Of a stretch of 64,000 nucleotides of DNA, positions 34,780 through 43,496 are shown piece by piece (position 1 is the first letter of the stretch; each line of letters opens with the position of its first letter). The notes below the pieces were generated by a model. It made no database searches and was not told where the DNA came from. It worked only from the letters and a program-made list of their open reading frames with translations. The stretch spans positions 1-64,000 of the forward strand of contig NZ_FZOS01000002.1 of the NCBI RefSeq assembly GCF_900188165.1. Reading direction: 5' to 3'. This stretch comes from Edaphosphingomonas laterariae (GTDB lineage Bacteria > Pseudomonadota > Alphaproteobacteria > Sphingomonadales > Sphingomonadaceae). Made by a program: the position numbers and the translations under genes.

Positions 34780-35955
34780 TCAGGGATCGAGAGGATCGCG
34801 CGGATCGACACGGGCGGATTGCGGCGACGGCCGGAACAGAAGCTCCGTCGGCGAGAGGCGGCGGCCGATCTTGCCCGGCTCATAACCGAGCTCCGCCATG
34901 TTGCGCGCCGCGAAGATCGGGCTTTCGATATAGCCGCTCTGCTGCGGGTTGCAGACGATCAGCATATCGCGATCGAGCGGCGCGCCCATGGCCATCGCCA
35001 GCCGTGCGGCGTTGCGCAAATTGGTGGTGGTGTGGCGGGCATAGGGTTCGATCAGGATCGCATCCGCCGGAATGCCATGGCGTTCGATCAGCACGTTCCG
35101 CATCTCCTCCGCCTCGGTGAACGGCGTCGCGCGCGGATGCGCCCGGCCGCCCGAAACGATGATGAAGGGCGTTTCGCCCTTCGCGAAGCGGCTGGCGGCG
35201 AGCCGGAGATGATATTTGCCCCACGGGCTGAGGGCCATGCCGTCGACCTCCGGCCCGACGCCGGTGACGATCATCGCGCTGTAGCGATAGGCCTTCCAGT
35301 CGAGCGATTTCGCGCGCGCCATCGCGGCGGCGTTAAGGCCGTCGGTCAGCGGATCGAAGCCGATCGCGTCGATGCGATCGCCGCCGTCGAGCAGCGCCAG
35401 CGCATAATCGACACTGGCATCGAAACCCTGCGCCGAATGCGCGCGGGGCGTGCGCGACAGCCAGTCGGCGGCCTGCAGGCGGGAGCGTTGCTCGAGCGGT
35501 TCGAGCGGGCCGCTGCCGTCGATCTTCGGATAGCGCGACACCTGGCCCAGCCCATAGGTCTGGACGATGATGTTGAGGCCTTCGAGTTCGCGCCTGGCCT
35601 GCGCGCCGCGCCCATCATCGGACGCGGGAAGACGATGGGCGGCGGCGACCGCGCCGGCGACGGCCTGAACCTCGGCGTCGGTCCAGATCAACGCCTGCGC
35701 GTTGCAGGCGAGATCGCTGGCGCAGGCGGTGCTGCGCTGTTGCCGGGCGGCCAGCAGAGCCGACATGCCGGGGCTGCGCATGATCGCGTCGCGGGCAGCG
35801 GCATCACGGCCGATCGCGTCGAGCAGCGGGAAGAGGCGCTGCGACAGCTTTTCGACGGTCACGTCGCGAACCGCCCCGGCCGAAGCCGGGACGGTCGCGA
35901 GCATGACGGCGGCGGTGGCGAGCAGGGTCGCCACACGGGTCATGCGGTGCCGCAT
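34780..35955 (-). CDS. Secreted DUF218 (YdcF/ElyC-like) protein
   Basis: 391 aa. A signal peptide is visible (TRVATLLATAAVMLATVPASA). The DUF218 domain covers about 215-360: SAMIVTGVGPE, FIIVSGGRAHPRATPFTEAEEM, the acidic helix and EPYARHTTTNLRNA, then MLIVCNPQQSGYI. The N-terminal ~200 residues are additional. The DUF218 fold is linked to envelope polysaccharide or cofactor handling in other bacteria, but the role here is unknown. Its ATG overlaps the TonB receptor stop by one base, and the nuclease gene follows 24 bp later. Confidence 0.82.
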   Translation of the reverse strand: MRHRMTRVATLLATAAVMLATVPASAGAVRDVTVEKLSQRLFPLLDAIGRDAAARDAIMRSPGMSALLAARQQRSTACASDLACNAQALIWTDAEVQAVAGAVAAAHRLPASDDGRGAQARRELEGLNIIVQTYGLGQVSRYPKIDGSGPLEPLEQRSRLQAADWLSRTPRAHSAQGFDASVDYALALLDGGDRIDAIGFDPLTDGLNAAAMARAKSLDWKAYRYSAMIVTGVGPEVDGMALSPWGKYHLRLAASRFAKGETPFIIVSGGRAHPRATPFTEAEEMRNVLIERHGIPADAILIEPYARHTTTNLRNAARLAMAMGAPLDRDMLIVCNPQQSGYIESPIFAARNMAELGYEPGKIGRRLSPTELLFRPSPQSARVDPRDPLDP

Positions 35956-38477
35956 TACCAGGACTTGCTGACCACGAGGCGGAAGTTGCGGCCGAAGATC
36001 GGGCGGCCGTAGATCGCCTCCGCGCTGCCCTGACCGGCGAGTTCGTCGGTCCGGGTATTGCCTTCGGTCAGGCCGTGGGCGTTGAACAGATTGTCGCCGA
36101 CCAGTTGGAGCTGCCAGCTGCCGCGCCGTGCCGACACGCCCGCGCCGATCGTGCCATAAGCCGGCAGCGCGGTGTTGTTGTAGAGATCGACGAAACGCTT
36201 ACCCATGTAGGTGTAGCGGCCGTAGATCGAGACATCGGTGTCGCCGGTCTGGAAATCGAAGCTCGGCCGGACGTTGCCATAGATCTTGGGCTGGCGAACG
36301 ATCTGGTTGCCTTCGACGAGTTCCGGATTGGCGCCGGTGGCGCTCTGGAAGCTCTTATATTTCGGATCGCTGATCGTCAGCGCGCCGTTGAGCTTGAACC
36401 ATGGCGTGACCGCCAGGCTGCCATCGAATTCCACGCCCTTCACCTTGGCTTCGCCGATGAAGGGCACGTTCACGTCGTTGCGCCCCGTGGTCGGATCATA
36501 AGCGAGGAACGACGCGTTCAGCGGATCGAAGTTGGTGTAGAAGCCGGTGACGTAGAGATAGGAGCGGCCGAAGGCGAGCTTGAGGCCGGCTTCGAACTGG
36601 TCGGCCACGGTGGTGATGCGGGTCGGGTTGATCGACATCACCGTCTGCACGTTCGGCGGCGTTTCGAGGTGCGACGCGCGGCCATAGATGCCGACATTGG
36701 CCGAGAAATCGTAATTGGCGCCGAGCGTCCAGTTGGTGACCTTGGGCTTCAGCTTCTGGTTGATGATCACGCCGGTGAAGGCGCGCGTGGTATCGTCGGC
36801 CAGCGTGGTCGCATCGCCCAGATTCGCCTGTTCGGTGAGCGCCGCCCAGCCCTTGTAGCTGTAGCGTTCGTGGCGGATGCCGCCGTCGACGCGCAGGCCG
36901 GGCAGGATTTCCCAGGTGTCGTTGGCGTAGATCGCCACCATCGTGGCATCCGAATCGCCGTCGTTGAGCGTGGCGGCATAGTTGAGCACGCCATTGTCGG
37001 TGACGCGGCCGATCACGGCACCGGCGCTGTCATAGGCGACGAGATCGAGCGTGCGCGGCTCGCCGGCGACTTCGATCAGATAGTTCTGGAAGTGCTGGAA
37101 GCGATCCTCGCCATAGGCGCTGGCATAGACGCCGACCTTGATGTCGTGCGTGCCGAAGCCGGTTTCGAACTGCCGGGCGACCGAAATGTCGCTCTGCGCC
37201 GAATAGAAGTTCGACTGCACGTCGCGATACTGGCCCTGCATCACGAGGCCCGAGGCCGAATAGGGATCATAGACGGTGTCGGTGCCGGCGAGGACATAGC
37301 CGAACCGGCTGACCGGGCCGAAGGCGGCGGTGGCGCGGTTCAGATAGCCGGCGGCGAAGGCATCGCCGTCGGCCGGGTTGGTCGTCGAATAGAAGGCCGA
37401 GAAACGCAGCTTGCCCTGCGTGTAGCCGGCCTTGGCGGAGACCAGCCAGCCATCGAAATCCCCTTCATATTGCGCACCGAAATTGAGCATCCGCATGTGG
37501 CGACCATCGGCAAGGTCGTTGCTGCGGCTGACGATCTGGCCCGATCCGTCGCGGTGGATGAGGTTGACGTTGCGGAACGCCGGCGAGTTCATCGTGCCGG
37601 TGAAATAATCGATATAGGGATCGAGCGAGACGCTGGGGTTGCGCGGATCGGCGATCGGAATCGGCAGATAGAAGACGTTGTGATCGTTGACATAGTTGAC
37701 GTTGAACTTGACGAAGCCGTTATCCGTCACGTGCTTGATATTGGCGCGGATCTGGCCGCCCTTGTCATTGGGGAAGCCGTTGTCGCGATAGCCGTCATGA
37801 TAGCGCATGAAGCCGCCGACGGCATAATAGGTGTCTTCGCCGAGCGGGCCGGCCTGATAGGCATCGAGGCGATAGAGGCCGGTATCGCCCAGCGTGATCT
37901 GCGCCTTGCCGCGATGTTCGTCGCTGCCGGTGACGGTGATGGCGTTGATGATCGCGCCCGAATAGCTGGCATAGACCGGCGCCGGGCCGCCGCGCACCAC
38001 TTCGACGCGGTCGGTCATCAGATCCTGCTTCAGGATCGCGTCGCCACGGAAGAAGACGCCGTCATTTTCATGGAACAGCGGCAGGCCGTCCTGCTGGAAG
38101 CTGACGAAGCCGCCGTCATTGGGCAGGCCGCGAATGCGGTAGATATTCTGCACTTCGCCGCCGGTGATTTCGGTCTGGAAGCCGGGGAGCTGGCCGATCA
38201 GATCGGCGAAGTTGACGGGCGCGATCTTTTCCACGTCGACCGGCGACAGGGTGTTGATCGCATAGGACACATCGAAACGGCGCTGCGCGCGGGTCGATCC
38301 GGTGACGACGATGTCGCTCGGCGCGTCGCCGGCGGCGGCTTCCGGTGCGGCGGCGGCATCGGGCGCAGCATCGGCCGCGGCGTCGGCCACGGCGTCGGAA
38401 TGCGCCAGCGCCGGCGCGGCGAAGGCGGTGCAAAGCGCCGCAAAAGCGGTGCCGGCGGTAAGCAAGGTCTTGAGCAT
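35955..38477 (-). CDS. TonB-dependent outer-membrane receptor
   Basis: 840 aa. The signal peptide is followed by a low-complexity Ala/Asp/Pro stretch (about residues 26-52), then TonB-box-like SDIVVTGSTRA, a plug (GFQTEITGGEVQNIYRIRGL, VEVVRGGPAPVYASYSGAII) and a barrel ending in NFRLVVSKSW. It heads the operon receptor-DUF218-nuclease and is divergent from a ROK regulator. The substrate is unknown; the linked nuclease suggests nucleic-acid-derived material, and the ROK regulator suggests sugar control. Confidence 0.92.
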   Translation of the reverse strand: MLKTLLTAGTAFAALCTAFAAPALAHSDAVADAAADAAPDAAAAPEAAAGDAPSDIVVTGSTRAQRRFDVSYAINTLSPVDVEKIAPVNFADLIGQLPGFQTEITGGEVQNIYRIRGLPNDGGFVSFQQDGLPLFHENDGVFFRGDAILKQDLMTDRVEVVRGGPAPVYASYSGAIINAITVTGSDEHRGKAQITLGDTGLYRLDAYQAGPLGEDTYYAVGGFMRYHDGYRDNGFPNDKGGQIRANIKHVTDNGFVKFNVNYVNDHNVFYLPIPIADPRNPSVSLDPYIDYFTGTMNSPAFRNVNLIHRDGSGQIVSRSNDLADGRHMRMLNFGAQYEGDFDGWLVSAKAGYTQGKLRFSAFYSTTNPADGDAFAAGYLNRATAAFGPVSRFGYVLAGTDTVYDPYSASGLVMQGQYRDVQSNFYSAQSDISVARQFETGFGTHDIKVGVYASAYGEDRFQHFQNYLIEVAGEPRTLDLVAYDSAGAVIGRVTDNGVLNYAATLNDGDSDATMVAIYANDTWEILPGLRVDGGIRHERYSYKGWAALTEQANLGDATTLADDTTRAFTGVIINQKLKPKVTNWTLGANYDFSANVGIYGRASHLETPPNVQTVMSINPTRITTVADQFEAGLKLAFGRSYLYVTGFYTNFDPLNASFLAYDPTTGRNDVNVPFIGEAKVKGVEFDGSLAVTPWFKLNGALTISDPKYKSFQSATGANPELVEGNQIVRQPKIYGNVRPSFDFQTGDTDVSIYGRYTYMGKRFVDLYNNTALPAYGTIGAGVSARRGSWQLQLVGDNLFNAHGLTEGNTRTDELAGQGSAEAIYGRPIFGRNFRLVVSKSW

Positions 38478-38501
38478 GTGCGTCCCCTTTGGTTGTTCGG
38501 G

Positions 38502-38575
38502 GGCGCCTCTAGGCAGGCGATATGACGCTTTTAATTATTATTGTGAAAATAAATAATAGAACCTAGAGCGGCGCC
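38502..38575. promoter_or_regulatory. Divergent operator/promoter region, ROK-type palindrome
   Basis: An AT-rich imperfect palindrome, ATTATTATT (38534-38542) and AATAAATAAT (38548-38557), resembles the T/A-rich sites bound by NagC/Mlc-type ROK regulators. It is enclosed by an outer inverted repeat, GGCGCCTCTAGG (38502-38513) and CCTAGAGCGGCGCC (38562-38575), with two extra bases in the second arm. Location between divergent TonB receptor and ROK genes supports control of both. Confidence 0.6.
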
Positions 38576-38602
38576 ATCGTCGGCTTCAGAGCGGGTGGCG
38601 CC

Positions 38603-39715
38603 ATGCCTTTTCCGGCACTCGACAAGGATCAGAAGCGCATCATTCACATTCTGCGCCGATCGGGGCCGCTGTCGCGGTCGGCACTGGCGGCGGGGCTGGA
38701 AATCAGTGGCGCCGCGCTGACCCGCCTGTCGCGCGACCTGCTGGCGCTGGGCATTGTCGAGGAAATCACCGATGGTGAAGCCCATGGCCGGGGCCGGCCG
38801 GCGGTTCCGCTGCATCTGGCGCGCAAGGGCGGCTATGCCGTCGGGGCGACCGCGCACAAGGGTCTGATCGAAATCACGCTGGTCGATTTCACCGGCGCGA
38901 CCATCGCCAGCCATCACGAAGCCGTGGCGCCGATGGCCCCCAAGGCATTCGCCCGCCGGGTGCGCCAGCTGACCCACCAGCTGGTTGAACGCCACGATCT
39001 GCTCGGCCGCCGGATGCTGGGCATCGGCATTGCGGTGCCGGGTCCGGCAACTTCGCTGGAAGGTGATCGCTGGAGCGTTGTCGACGTGCTGCCCGGATGG
39101 CGCGATGCGCCGCTGCGCGAGATTTTCGGGGCGGAATTCGGCTGGCCATTGTGGATTGAAAATGATGCCAATGCCGCCGCGATCGCCGAATTCTATCTGG
39201 GCGGGCTGATTCGCGAATTTTCGACAGCGGTGGTGTTGCTGCTCGGCTTCGGCATCGGCGCGGGAACGATCGTTGACGGCCGGCTGATGCGGGGACAGTT
39301 CGGCGCGGCGGGGGAAATCGGCGCGCTGTTTCCCGGCGATCTGCCACGCCCCAGCCCGCTCGACCTGCTCGACAATCTCCGCGCGGCCGGCTGTGAGCTT
39401 GCGTCGGTGGCGGATATCGACCCCGAGGCGGCCGATCAGGCGCCGACGATCCGATGCTGGCTGGATCGGGCGGCATCGCAGCTCGAAGGGCTGTGCACGA
39501 CTGCCTTCGCCTGGATCGACCCCGGCGCCATCGTCCTTGCCGGCACCGTGCCATTACCGATCCTGCAAGGCCTGGCCGATCGCCTCGACCGCGCCGAACC
39601 GATCAAGGCGGCGTGCCATGGCCGGTCGTCGATCCGCGTATCCCGACTGCGCGGCTCGCCGATCACGCTGGGCGCGGCCTTGCTGCCCATCCACGCCCTT
39701 TCCGCACTGGACTAG
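38603..39715 (+). CDS. ROK-family transcriptional regulator (NagC/XylR-like)
   Basis: 370 aa. An N-terminal winged helix-turn-helix is visible (QKRIIHILRRSGPLSRSALA and AALTRLSRDLLALGIV), followed by the ROK sugar-kinase-like fold: GIGIAVPGPATSLEGD, WIENDANAAAIAEFYLG, FGIGAGTIVDGRLMRGQFGAAGEIG. The zinc-binding Cys cluster of ROK kinases is not apparent, fitting a regulator without kinase activity. It probably controls the divergent TonB receptor operon by binding the AT-rich palindrome between them. Confidence 0.9.
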   Translation: MPFPALDKDQKRIIHILRRSGPLSRSALAAGLEISGAALTRLSRDLLALGIVEEITDGEAHGRGRPAVPLHLARKGGYAVGATAHKGLIEITLVDFTGATIASHHEAVAPMAPKAFARRVRQLTHQLVERHDLLGRRMLGIGIAVPGPATSLEGDRWSVVDVLPGWRDAPLREIFGAEFGWPLWIENDANAAAIAEFYLGGLIREFSTAVVLLLGFGIGAGTIVDGRLMRGQFGAAGEIGALFPGDLPRPSPLDLLDNLRAAGCELASVADIDPEAADQAPTIRCWLDRAASQLEGLCTTAFAWIDPGAIVLAGTVPLPILQGLADRLDRAEPIKAACHGRSSIRVSRLRGSPITLGAALLPIHALSALD

Positions 39716-39807
39716 CGCGTCACGGCCGGCATTGCGGTGGGCAATCGGTTTGCGTTACGCCGCGTCGCATGCGCTGCATCGGCGCGAATGGACGGAGCGG
39801 GGCCGAA

Positions 39808-40395
39808 TTGACCAGGCAAGCGGGCAAGGTGGGACGGCCACGGAGCGAGGGAGCGGAGCGGGCGATTCTCGACGCGACGCTGCAATTGCTGGCGTCCGAA
39901 GGCTATGCCGGCTTCACGCTGGACAAGGTGGCGGCGCTGGCGCGGGTGAGCAAGGCGACGATCTATCGCCGCTGGCCGTCGAAGGAGCATCTGGTGATCG
40001 CGGCTTTCGACCGATCGCCGCCGCTGACGCCGGACGACAAGGGCGGGTTGGTCGACGACCTGATCCATGTCGTGCTGCAGTTCATCAATGTGGTGAAGAC
40101 GACGCCGCTGCTTACGGTACTTCCGGTTCTTGTCAGCGCGCGTTCGCAGAACCCCGCCCTCGCAGAAATTTTCAATCCCTGGCTGGACCAGCGCCGCGCG
40201 CCGGTGAAGCAGATCGTGGAGCGCGCGGTGGCGCGCGGGGATTTGCCCAAGGCGCTCGATCTCGACATGGCCGAGGACATGGTGATGGGCCCCGTGATCC
40301 TGCGGTTGTTCTTCTATGGACAGGCCGATCTCGGCCGCGTCGCGGTGCGCGAGCTGGTGATTCAAGCGGTGCGCGGAATGGGTGGCGAGGTCTGA
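39808..40395 (+). CDS. TetR/AcrR family transcriptional regulator
   Basis: 195 aa with a TTG start preceded by GGAGCGGGG; ATG 39769 is in frame and would add 13 residues but lacks a ribosome-binding site. The helix-turn-helix is ILDATLQLLASEGYAGFTLD plus RVSKATIYRRWPSKEHLV. The C-terminal domain includes TTPLLTVLPVLVSARSQNPA. It precedes the ten-gene operon by 149 bp on the same strand and is its most likely regulator. Confidence 0.88.
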   Translation: MTRQAGKVGRPRSEGAERAILDATLQLLASEGYAGFTLDKVAALARVSKATIYRRWPSKEHLVIAAFDRSPPLTPDDKGGLVDDLIHVVLQFINVVKTTPLLTVLPVLVSARSQNPALAEIFNPWLDQRRAPVKQIVERAVARGDLPKALDLDMAEDMVMGPVILRLFFYGQADLGRVAVRELVIQAVRGMGGEV

Positions 40396-40432
40396 TCCCC
40401 GCAGGGGATTCGCGACGCGAAGGTGATACCAA

Positions 40433-40475
40433 TTCATTGAAATGAAGTGATTAGTTGGTGGCGGGTGGCACCCGC
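40433..40475. promoter_or_regulatory. Palindromes between the TetR gene and the ten-gene operon
   Basis: TTCATT (40433-40438) and AATGAA (40441-40446) form a short palindrome inside a larger ACCAA...TTGGT inverted pair. Next, GCGGGTG (40461-40467) and CACCCGC (40469-40475) form a perfect palindrome around one G. The first may be an operator for the adjacent TetR protein; the second could end its transcript. Both sit just upstream of the candidate promoter. Confidence 0.4.
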
Positions 40476-40504
40476 TTGCCAGCCCGATATTTCGCACATA
40501 TACG
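40476..40504 (+). promoter_or_regulatory. Candidate promoter of the ten-gene catabolic operon
   Basis: TTGCCA (40476-40481) and TATACG (40499-40504) are 17 bp apart, about 40 bp before the ATG of the first gene. The match is close to the housekeeping consensus in both boxes. Confidence 0.5.
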
Positions 40505-40544
40505 GGTACTCATAGTTTCGTATTTAGGTGCGAGGGAGAGACCC

Positions 40545-41738
40545 ATGGCCAAGACCGACCTGGGACGGCGCAGCACCGGCAGGATCACGCCGACGGCCAC
40601 AAAATCGGGGCTGGAAGGGCGGCTGCTGGATTGCGACGCCCATCTCTACATGGAGCCGGAGGTGATGGCGGAGATCGTCGGCCCGGTGGGCGGCGGCTTC
40701 GTGCTCGATTTCCTGCGCGGCTATCATGGATCGCCCGAGGATATGGCGGCGCGCGCGCAGAATCGCGAGGATGTGTGGGGGGTGAAGGGGATCAGCGCCT
40801 TGGGTGCGCTCGACCCCGCGGATCGCCTGACGGCGATGGACATGACCGGCATCCGCGCCCAGCTGCTGTTCCCCAACACCGCGTTGATGGAATTGCGCGG
40901 AGAGGGACAGGCGGCGCGCGATGCCTGCCGGCGTTATAATGATTATGCGGTCGACTGGACGCGGCGCGCGGCCGGGCGGGCCCGCGCCGTCTGTCAGATC
41001 AACATGTCCGACGTGGATCTGGCGATCGCCGAGCTGGACCGCGTGCTCGCAATGGGCGCGCAGGGCATTCTGATGGGCTGCGCGCAGCCGCCGGCCGGCG
41101 TTTCGCCCGCGAACACGCTGTGGGATCCGTTCTGGGCGCGGCTGGAAGCAGCCGGAGTGCCCGCGCTGCTGCATATCGGATCGGGCGGGGTGATGACGAC
41201 CACGGCCGAGGACCCGATGCTGCCGCCGCGCGGCTTTGCCAATGCCGATACGCTGCGCAAGGCGTTCGAAGGCCGGCCGGGCGGCGAGGAGGCGATCGGG
41301 CCTTATTATGTGCTGGTCTGCCACATGGCGCCCGAAGTGTGGGTGATGACGATGGTGATGGGCGGCGTGTTCGAACGCTTCCCCAGGCTGGCATTGGGCA
41401 TCATCGAGGTCGGCGCATCATGGGTTGGCCCGATGTGCGAGCGGATGGACGCGCATGCCGATCTGATGGCGAAGGTGGGCTTTACCTTTTCGATGAAGCC
41501 GAGCGAGTTCGTGCGCCGGAACGTGCGGGTGACGCCGTTCTGGAGCGAAGATCTGTGCACGATGGTCGATCGCTATGGCCTGTCGGAAGTCTATGTCTTC
41601 AACAGCGATTTTCCGCACATCGAAGGCAGCCGCGATCCGGTGGGCAAGTTCCGCAAATGGACCGACCGGATGGACCCTGCCTACGAACCCCAATTCTACT
41701 GCGAGAATGCCGAACTGTTGTTTCCGGGTCTGCAGTGA
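40545..41738 (+). CDS. Amidohydrolase-2 family protein (metal-dependent hydrolase/decarboxylase type)
   Basis: 397 aa TIM-barrel type. The first metal motif reads LLDCDAHLYMEPEV (Asp-Ala-His), a central His lies in VPALLHIGSGG, and the C-terminal NSDFPHIEGSRDP corresponds to the late Asp of the family. Relatives include decarboxylases of aromatic acids and hydratases of ring-cleavage products, but I cannot assign the reaction. ATG 40545 follows CGAGGGAGAG. First gene of an operon in which the next gene starts 29 bp downstream and encodes a shorter homologue. Confidence 0.85.
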   Translation: MAKTDLGRRSTGRITPTATKSGLEGRLLDCDAHLYMEPEVMAEIVGPVGGGFVLDFLRGYHGSPEDMAARAQNREDVWGVKGISALGALDPADRLTAMDMTGIRAQLLFPNTALMELRGEGQAARDACRRYNDYAVDWTRRAAGRARAVCQINMSDVDLAIAELDRVLAMGAQGILMGCAQPPAGVSPANTLWDPFWARLEAAGVPALLHIGSGGVMTTTAEDPMLPPRGFANADTLRKAFEGRPGGEEAIGPYYVLVCHMAPEVWVMTMVMGGVFERFPRLALGIIEVGASWVGPMCERMDAHADLMAKVGFTFSMKPSEFVRRNVRVTPFWSEDLCTMVDRYGLSEVYVFNSDFPHIEGSRDPVGKFRKWTDRMDPAYEPQFYCENAELLFPGLQ

Positions 41739-41767
41739 TCGGCCGTTTCGCGAAAGGGCGCTGACCG

Positions 41768-42670
41768 ATGGCGATGCCACGTGACGTTGCGGTGATCGAT
41801 ACGATGCTCGATCTCCCCTATCTCTATCGCAACTGGAACCAGGCCTGGTCCAAGGTGCTGATGGACAAGGAGAGCAGGAGCGGGAAGGAGACGCACCCGG
41901 CCTTCTACATGTTCAAGGACCCGGTCGACCTGCCGCGCGGCGACGACCCGATCGGCGGCACGCTGGCCGAGATGGATCGGTTCAACATCGGCATGGCGGT
42001 GATCGGCCTGACCGATGACCTGGCGATCGAGGCGGTGACCCGCCACCCGGACCGGTTTGCCGGCCAGCTAGCCGTCGACCCCAATCAGGGGATGGAGGCG
42101 GTGCGCGCATTGGCCGAGGCGCATGAACGGCACGGCATCGTGGCGGCGAGCTTCTTTCCCTGCGGCGTCGGCGTGCCGATCGACGACAAAAGGGCCTTCC
42201 CGATCTACGCCAAGTGCGTCGAGCTGGACATTCCGATCTTCGTCAATGCCGGCGTGCCGGGGCCGCGCATGCCGATGGCGCCGCAGCATGTGGAGCGGAT
42301 TGACGAGGTGTGCTGGTTCTTCCCCGAACTGAAGTTCATCATGCGCCACGGGGCGGAGCCGTGGACGGCGTTGGCCGTCAAGCTGATGCTGAAATATCCG
42401 AACCTCTATTATTCGACATCAGCCTTCGCGCCCAAATATTTCCCCAAGGATATCATCGATTACGCAAATACGCGCGGCGCCGACAAGATCATGTATGCGG
42501 GCTATTACCCGTCCGGCCTGTCGCTGGAACGCAGCTTTTCCGAACTGCCCGGCGTGCCGCTGCGCGATCATGTGTGGCCGAAATTCCTGCGCGAGAATGC
42601 CGAGCGGGTGTTGAAGCTGGGCGATCGCAGCGCGCGTGCCGCCGACGCGGCCAGCCGCGCATCGGCCTGA
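41768..42670 (+). CDS. Amidohydrolase-2-like protein with degenerate metal motif
   Basis: 300 aa. The barrel pattern of amidohydrolase-2 is present (AGQLAVDPNQGMEAVRAL, IPIFVNAGVPGP, LKFIMRHGAEPWTALAV, NLYYSTSAFAPKYFPKDII, MYAGYYPSGLSLERSF). The usual N-terminal DxHxH is replaced by DTMLDLP and the late Asp-Tyr-Pro by AGYYPSG, so it may not bind metal in the usual way. It could be a non-catalytic partner of the upstream protein or a divergent lyase. The next gene begins 20 bp downstream. Confidence 0.78.
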   Translation: MAMPRDVAVIDTMLDLPYLYRNWNQAWSKVLMDKESRSGKETHPAFYMFKDPVDLPRGDDPIGGTLAEMDRFNIGMAVIGLTDDLAIEAVTRHPDRFAGQLAVDPNQGMEAVRALAEAHERHGIVAASFFPCGVGVPIDDKRAFPIYAKCVELDIPIFVNAGVPGPRMPMAPQHVERIDEVCWFFPELKFIMRHGAEPWTALAVKLMLKYPNLYYSTSAFAPKYFPKDIIDYANTRGADKIMYAGYYPSGLSLERSFSELPGVPLRDHVWPKFLRENAERVLKLGDRSARAADAASRASA

Positions 42671-42690
42671 GCGAAAAGCGAGGAAGGGCC

Positions 42691-43476
42691 ATGGCCGAAG
42701 AGATCTTGCTGGAACGCGATGGGGCGATCGCTATCCTGACCATCGCCAACCCGGCGCGGCGAAATGCCTTTACGCCCGATATGCGACGCGCGCTGAGCCG
42801 CCATCTGGAGGTGTTGGCGACCGACCCGGACTGCCGCGCGATCATCCTGGCCGGTGCCGATGGCCATTTCTGCGCCGGCGCCGACCTTTCGCGCGTCGAC
42901 CCCGCGCAACCGCCGATGAGCGCGATCGCCCTGCGCGAGAATACCAAGCAGGTGCACCAGCTTGTTCGGGCGCTTTTCAGTGGGCCGAAGCCGGTGATCG
43001 CAGCGGTGGAGGGGCTGGCCTTTGGCGGCGGGCTGGGCCTTGCGCTTGCCTGCGATCATGTGGTGGCGGCGCGCACTGCCCGTTTTGGCGCGGCGTTCGC
43101 CAAGGTGGGCATCATCGCCGATGTCGGCGTGCTCCACACCCTTCAGATCCGGCTTGGCGTGGCCCGGGCGAAGCGTTTCCTGGCGCTGGGCGAACAGGTG
43201 GACGGCGAGGCGGCGGTGCGCATCGGCCTTGCCGACGATCTGGCCGAGACGGGCGCGGCGCTGGCGACGGCCAAGCAGGTGGCCGGCCGCTATGCCGAGG
43301 CCGCGCCGCTTTCGATCGCCTACACCAAGGCCGCTTATGCGCGCGGGCTGGAGACGCTGGAGGACACCTTCCAGGCCGAACTGGATTATCTGCCACTGAC
43401 CGTTGCGTCCGAGGATTTTCGCGAGGCGCTGACCGCCTTTCGTGAAAAGCGGCCGCCGAGGTTCACCGGCCAATGA
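42691..43476 (+). CDS. Enoyl-CoA hydratase/isomerase family protein
   Basis: 261 aa crotonase fold. Oxyanion-hole blocks are HFCAGADLSR and EGLAFGGGLGLALACDHVVA. At the position of the first catalytic Glu it reads FAKVGIIADVGVLHTL, so only an acidic residue at the second site (Asp) remains, as in isomerase-type members such as PaaG. It ends four bases into a possible start of the next gene. Probably handles a CoA thioester in the pathway; substrate unknown. Confidence 0.87.
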   Translation: MAEEILLERDGAIAILTIANPARRNAFTPDMRRALSRHLEVLATDPDCRAIILAGADGHFCAGADLSRVDPAQPPMSAIALRENTKQVHQLVRALFSGPKPVIAAVEGLAFGGGLGLALACDHVVAARTARFGAAFAKVGIIADVGVLHTLQIRLGVARAKRFLALGEQVDGEAAVRIGLADDLAETGAALATAKQVAGRYAEAAPLSIAYTKAAYARGLETLEDTFQAELDYLPLTVASEDFREALTAFREKRPPRFTGQ

Positions 43477-43496
43477 GCGGTGGGGAAAGGCAGAAT

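Noticed and set aside
33067-38525. Long plus-strand open frames across the MFS end, the nuclease, the DUF218 gene and the TonB receptor
   Set aside because: The minus-strand genes have signal peptides, TonB boxes and catalytic motifs; the plus-strand products match nothing and cross gene borders.
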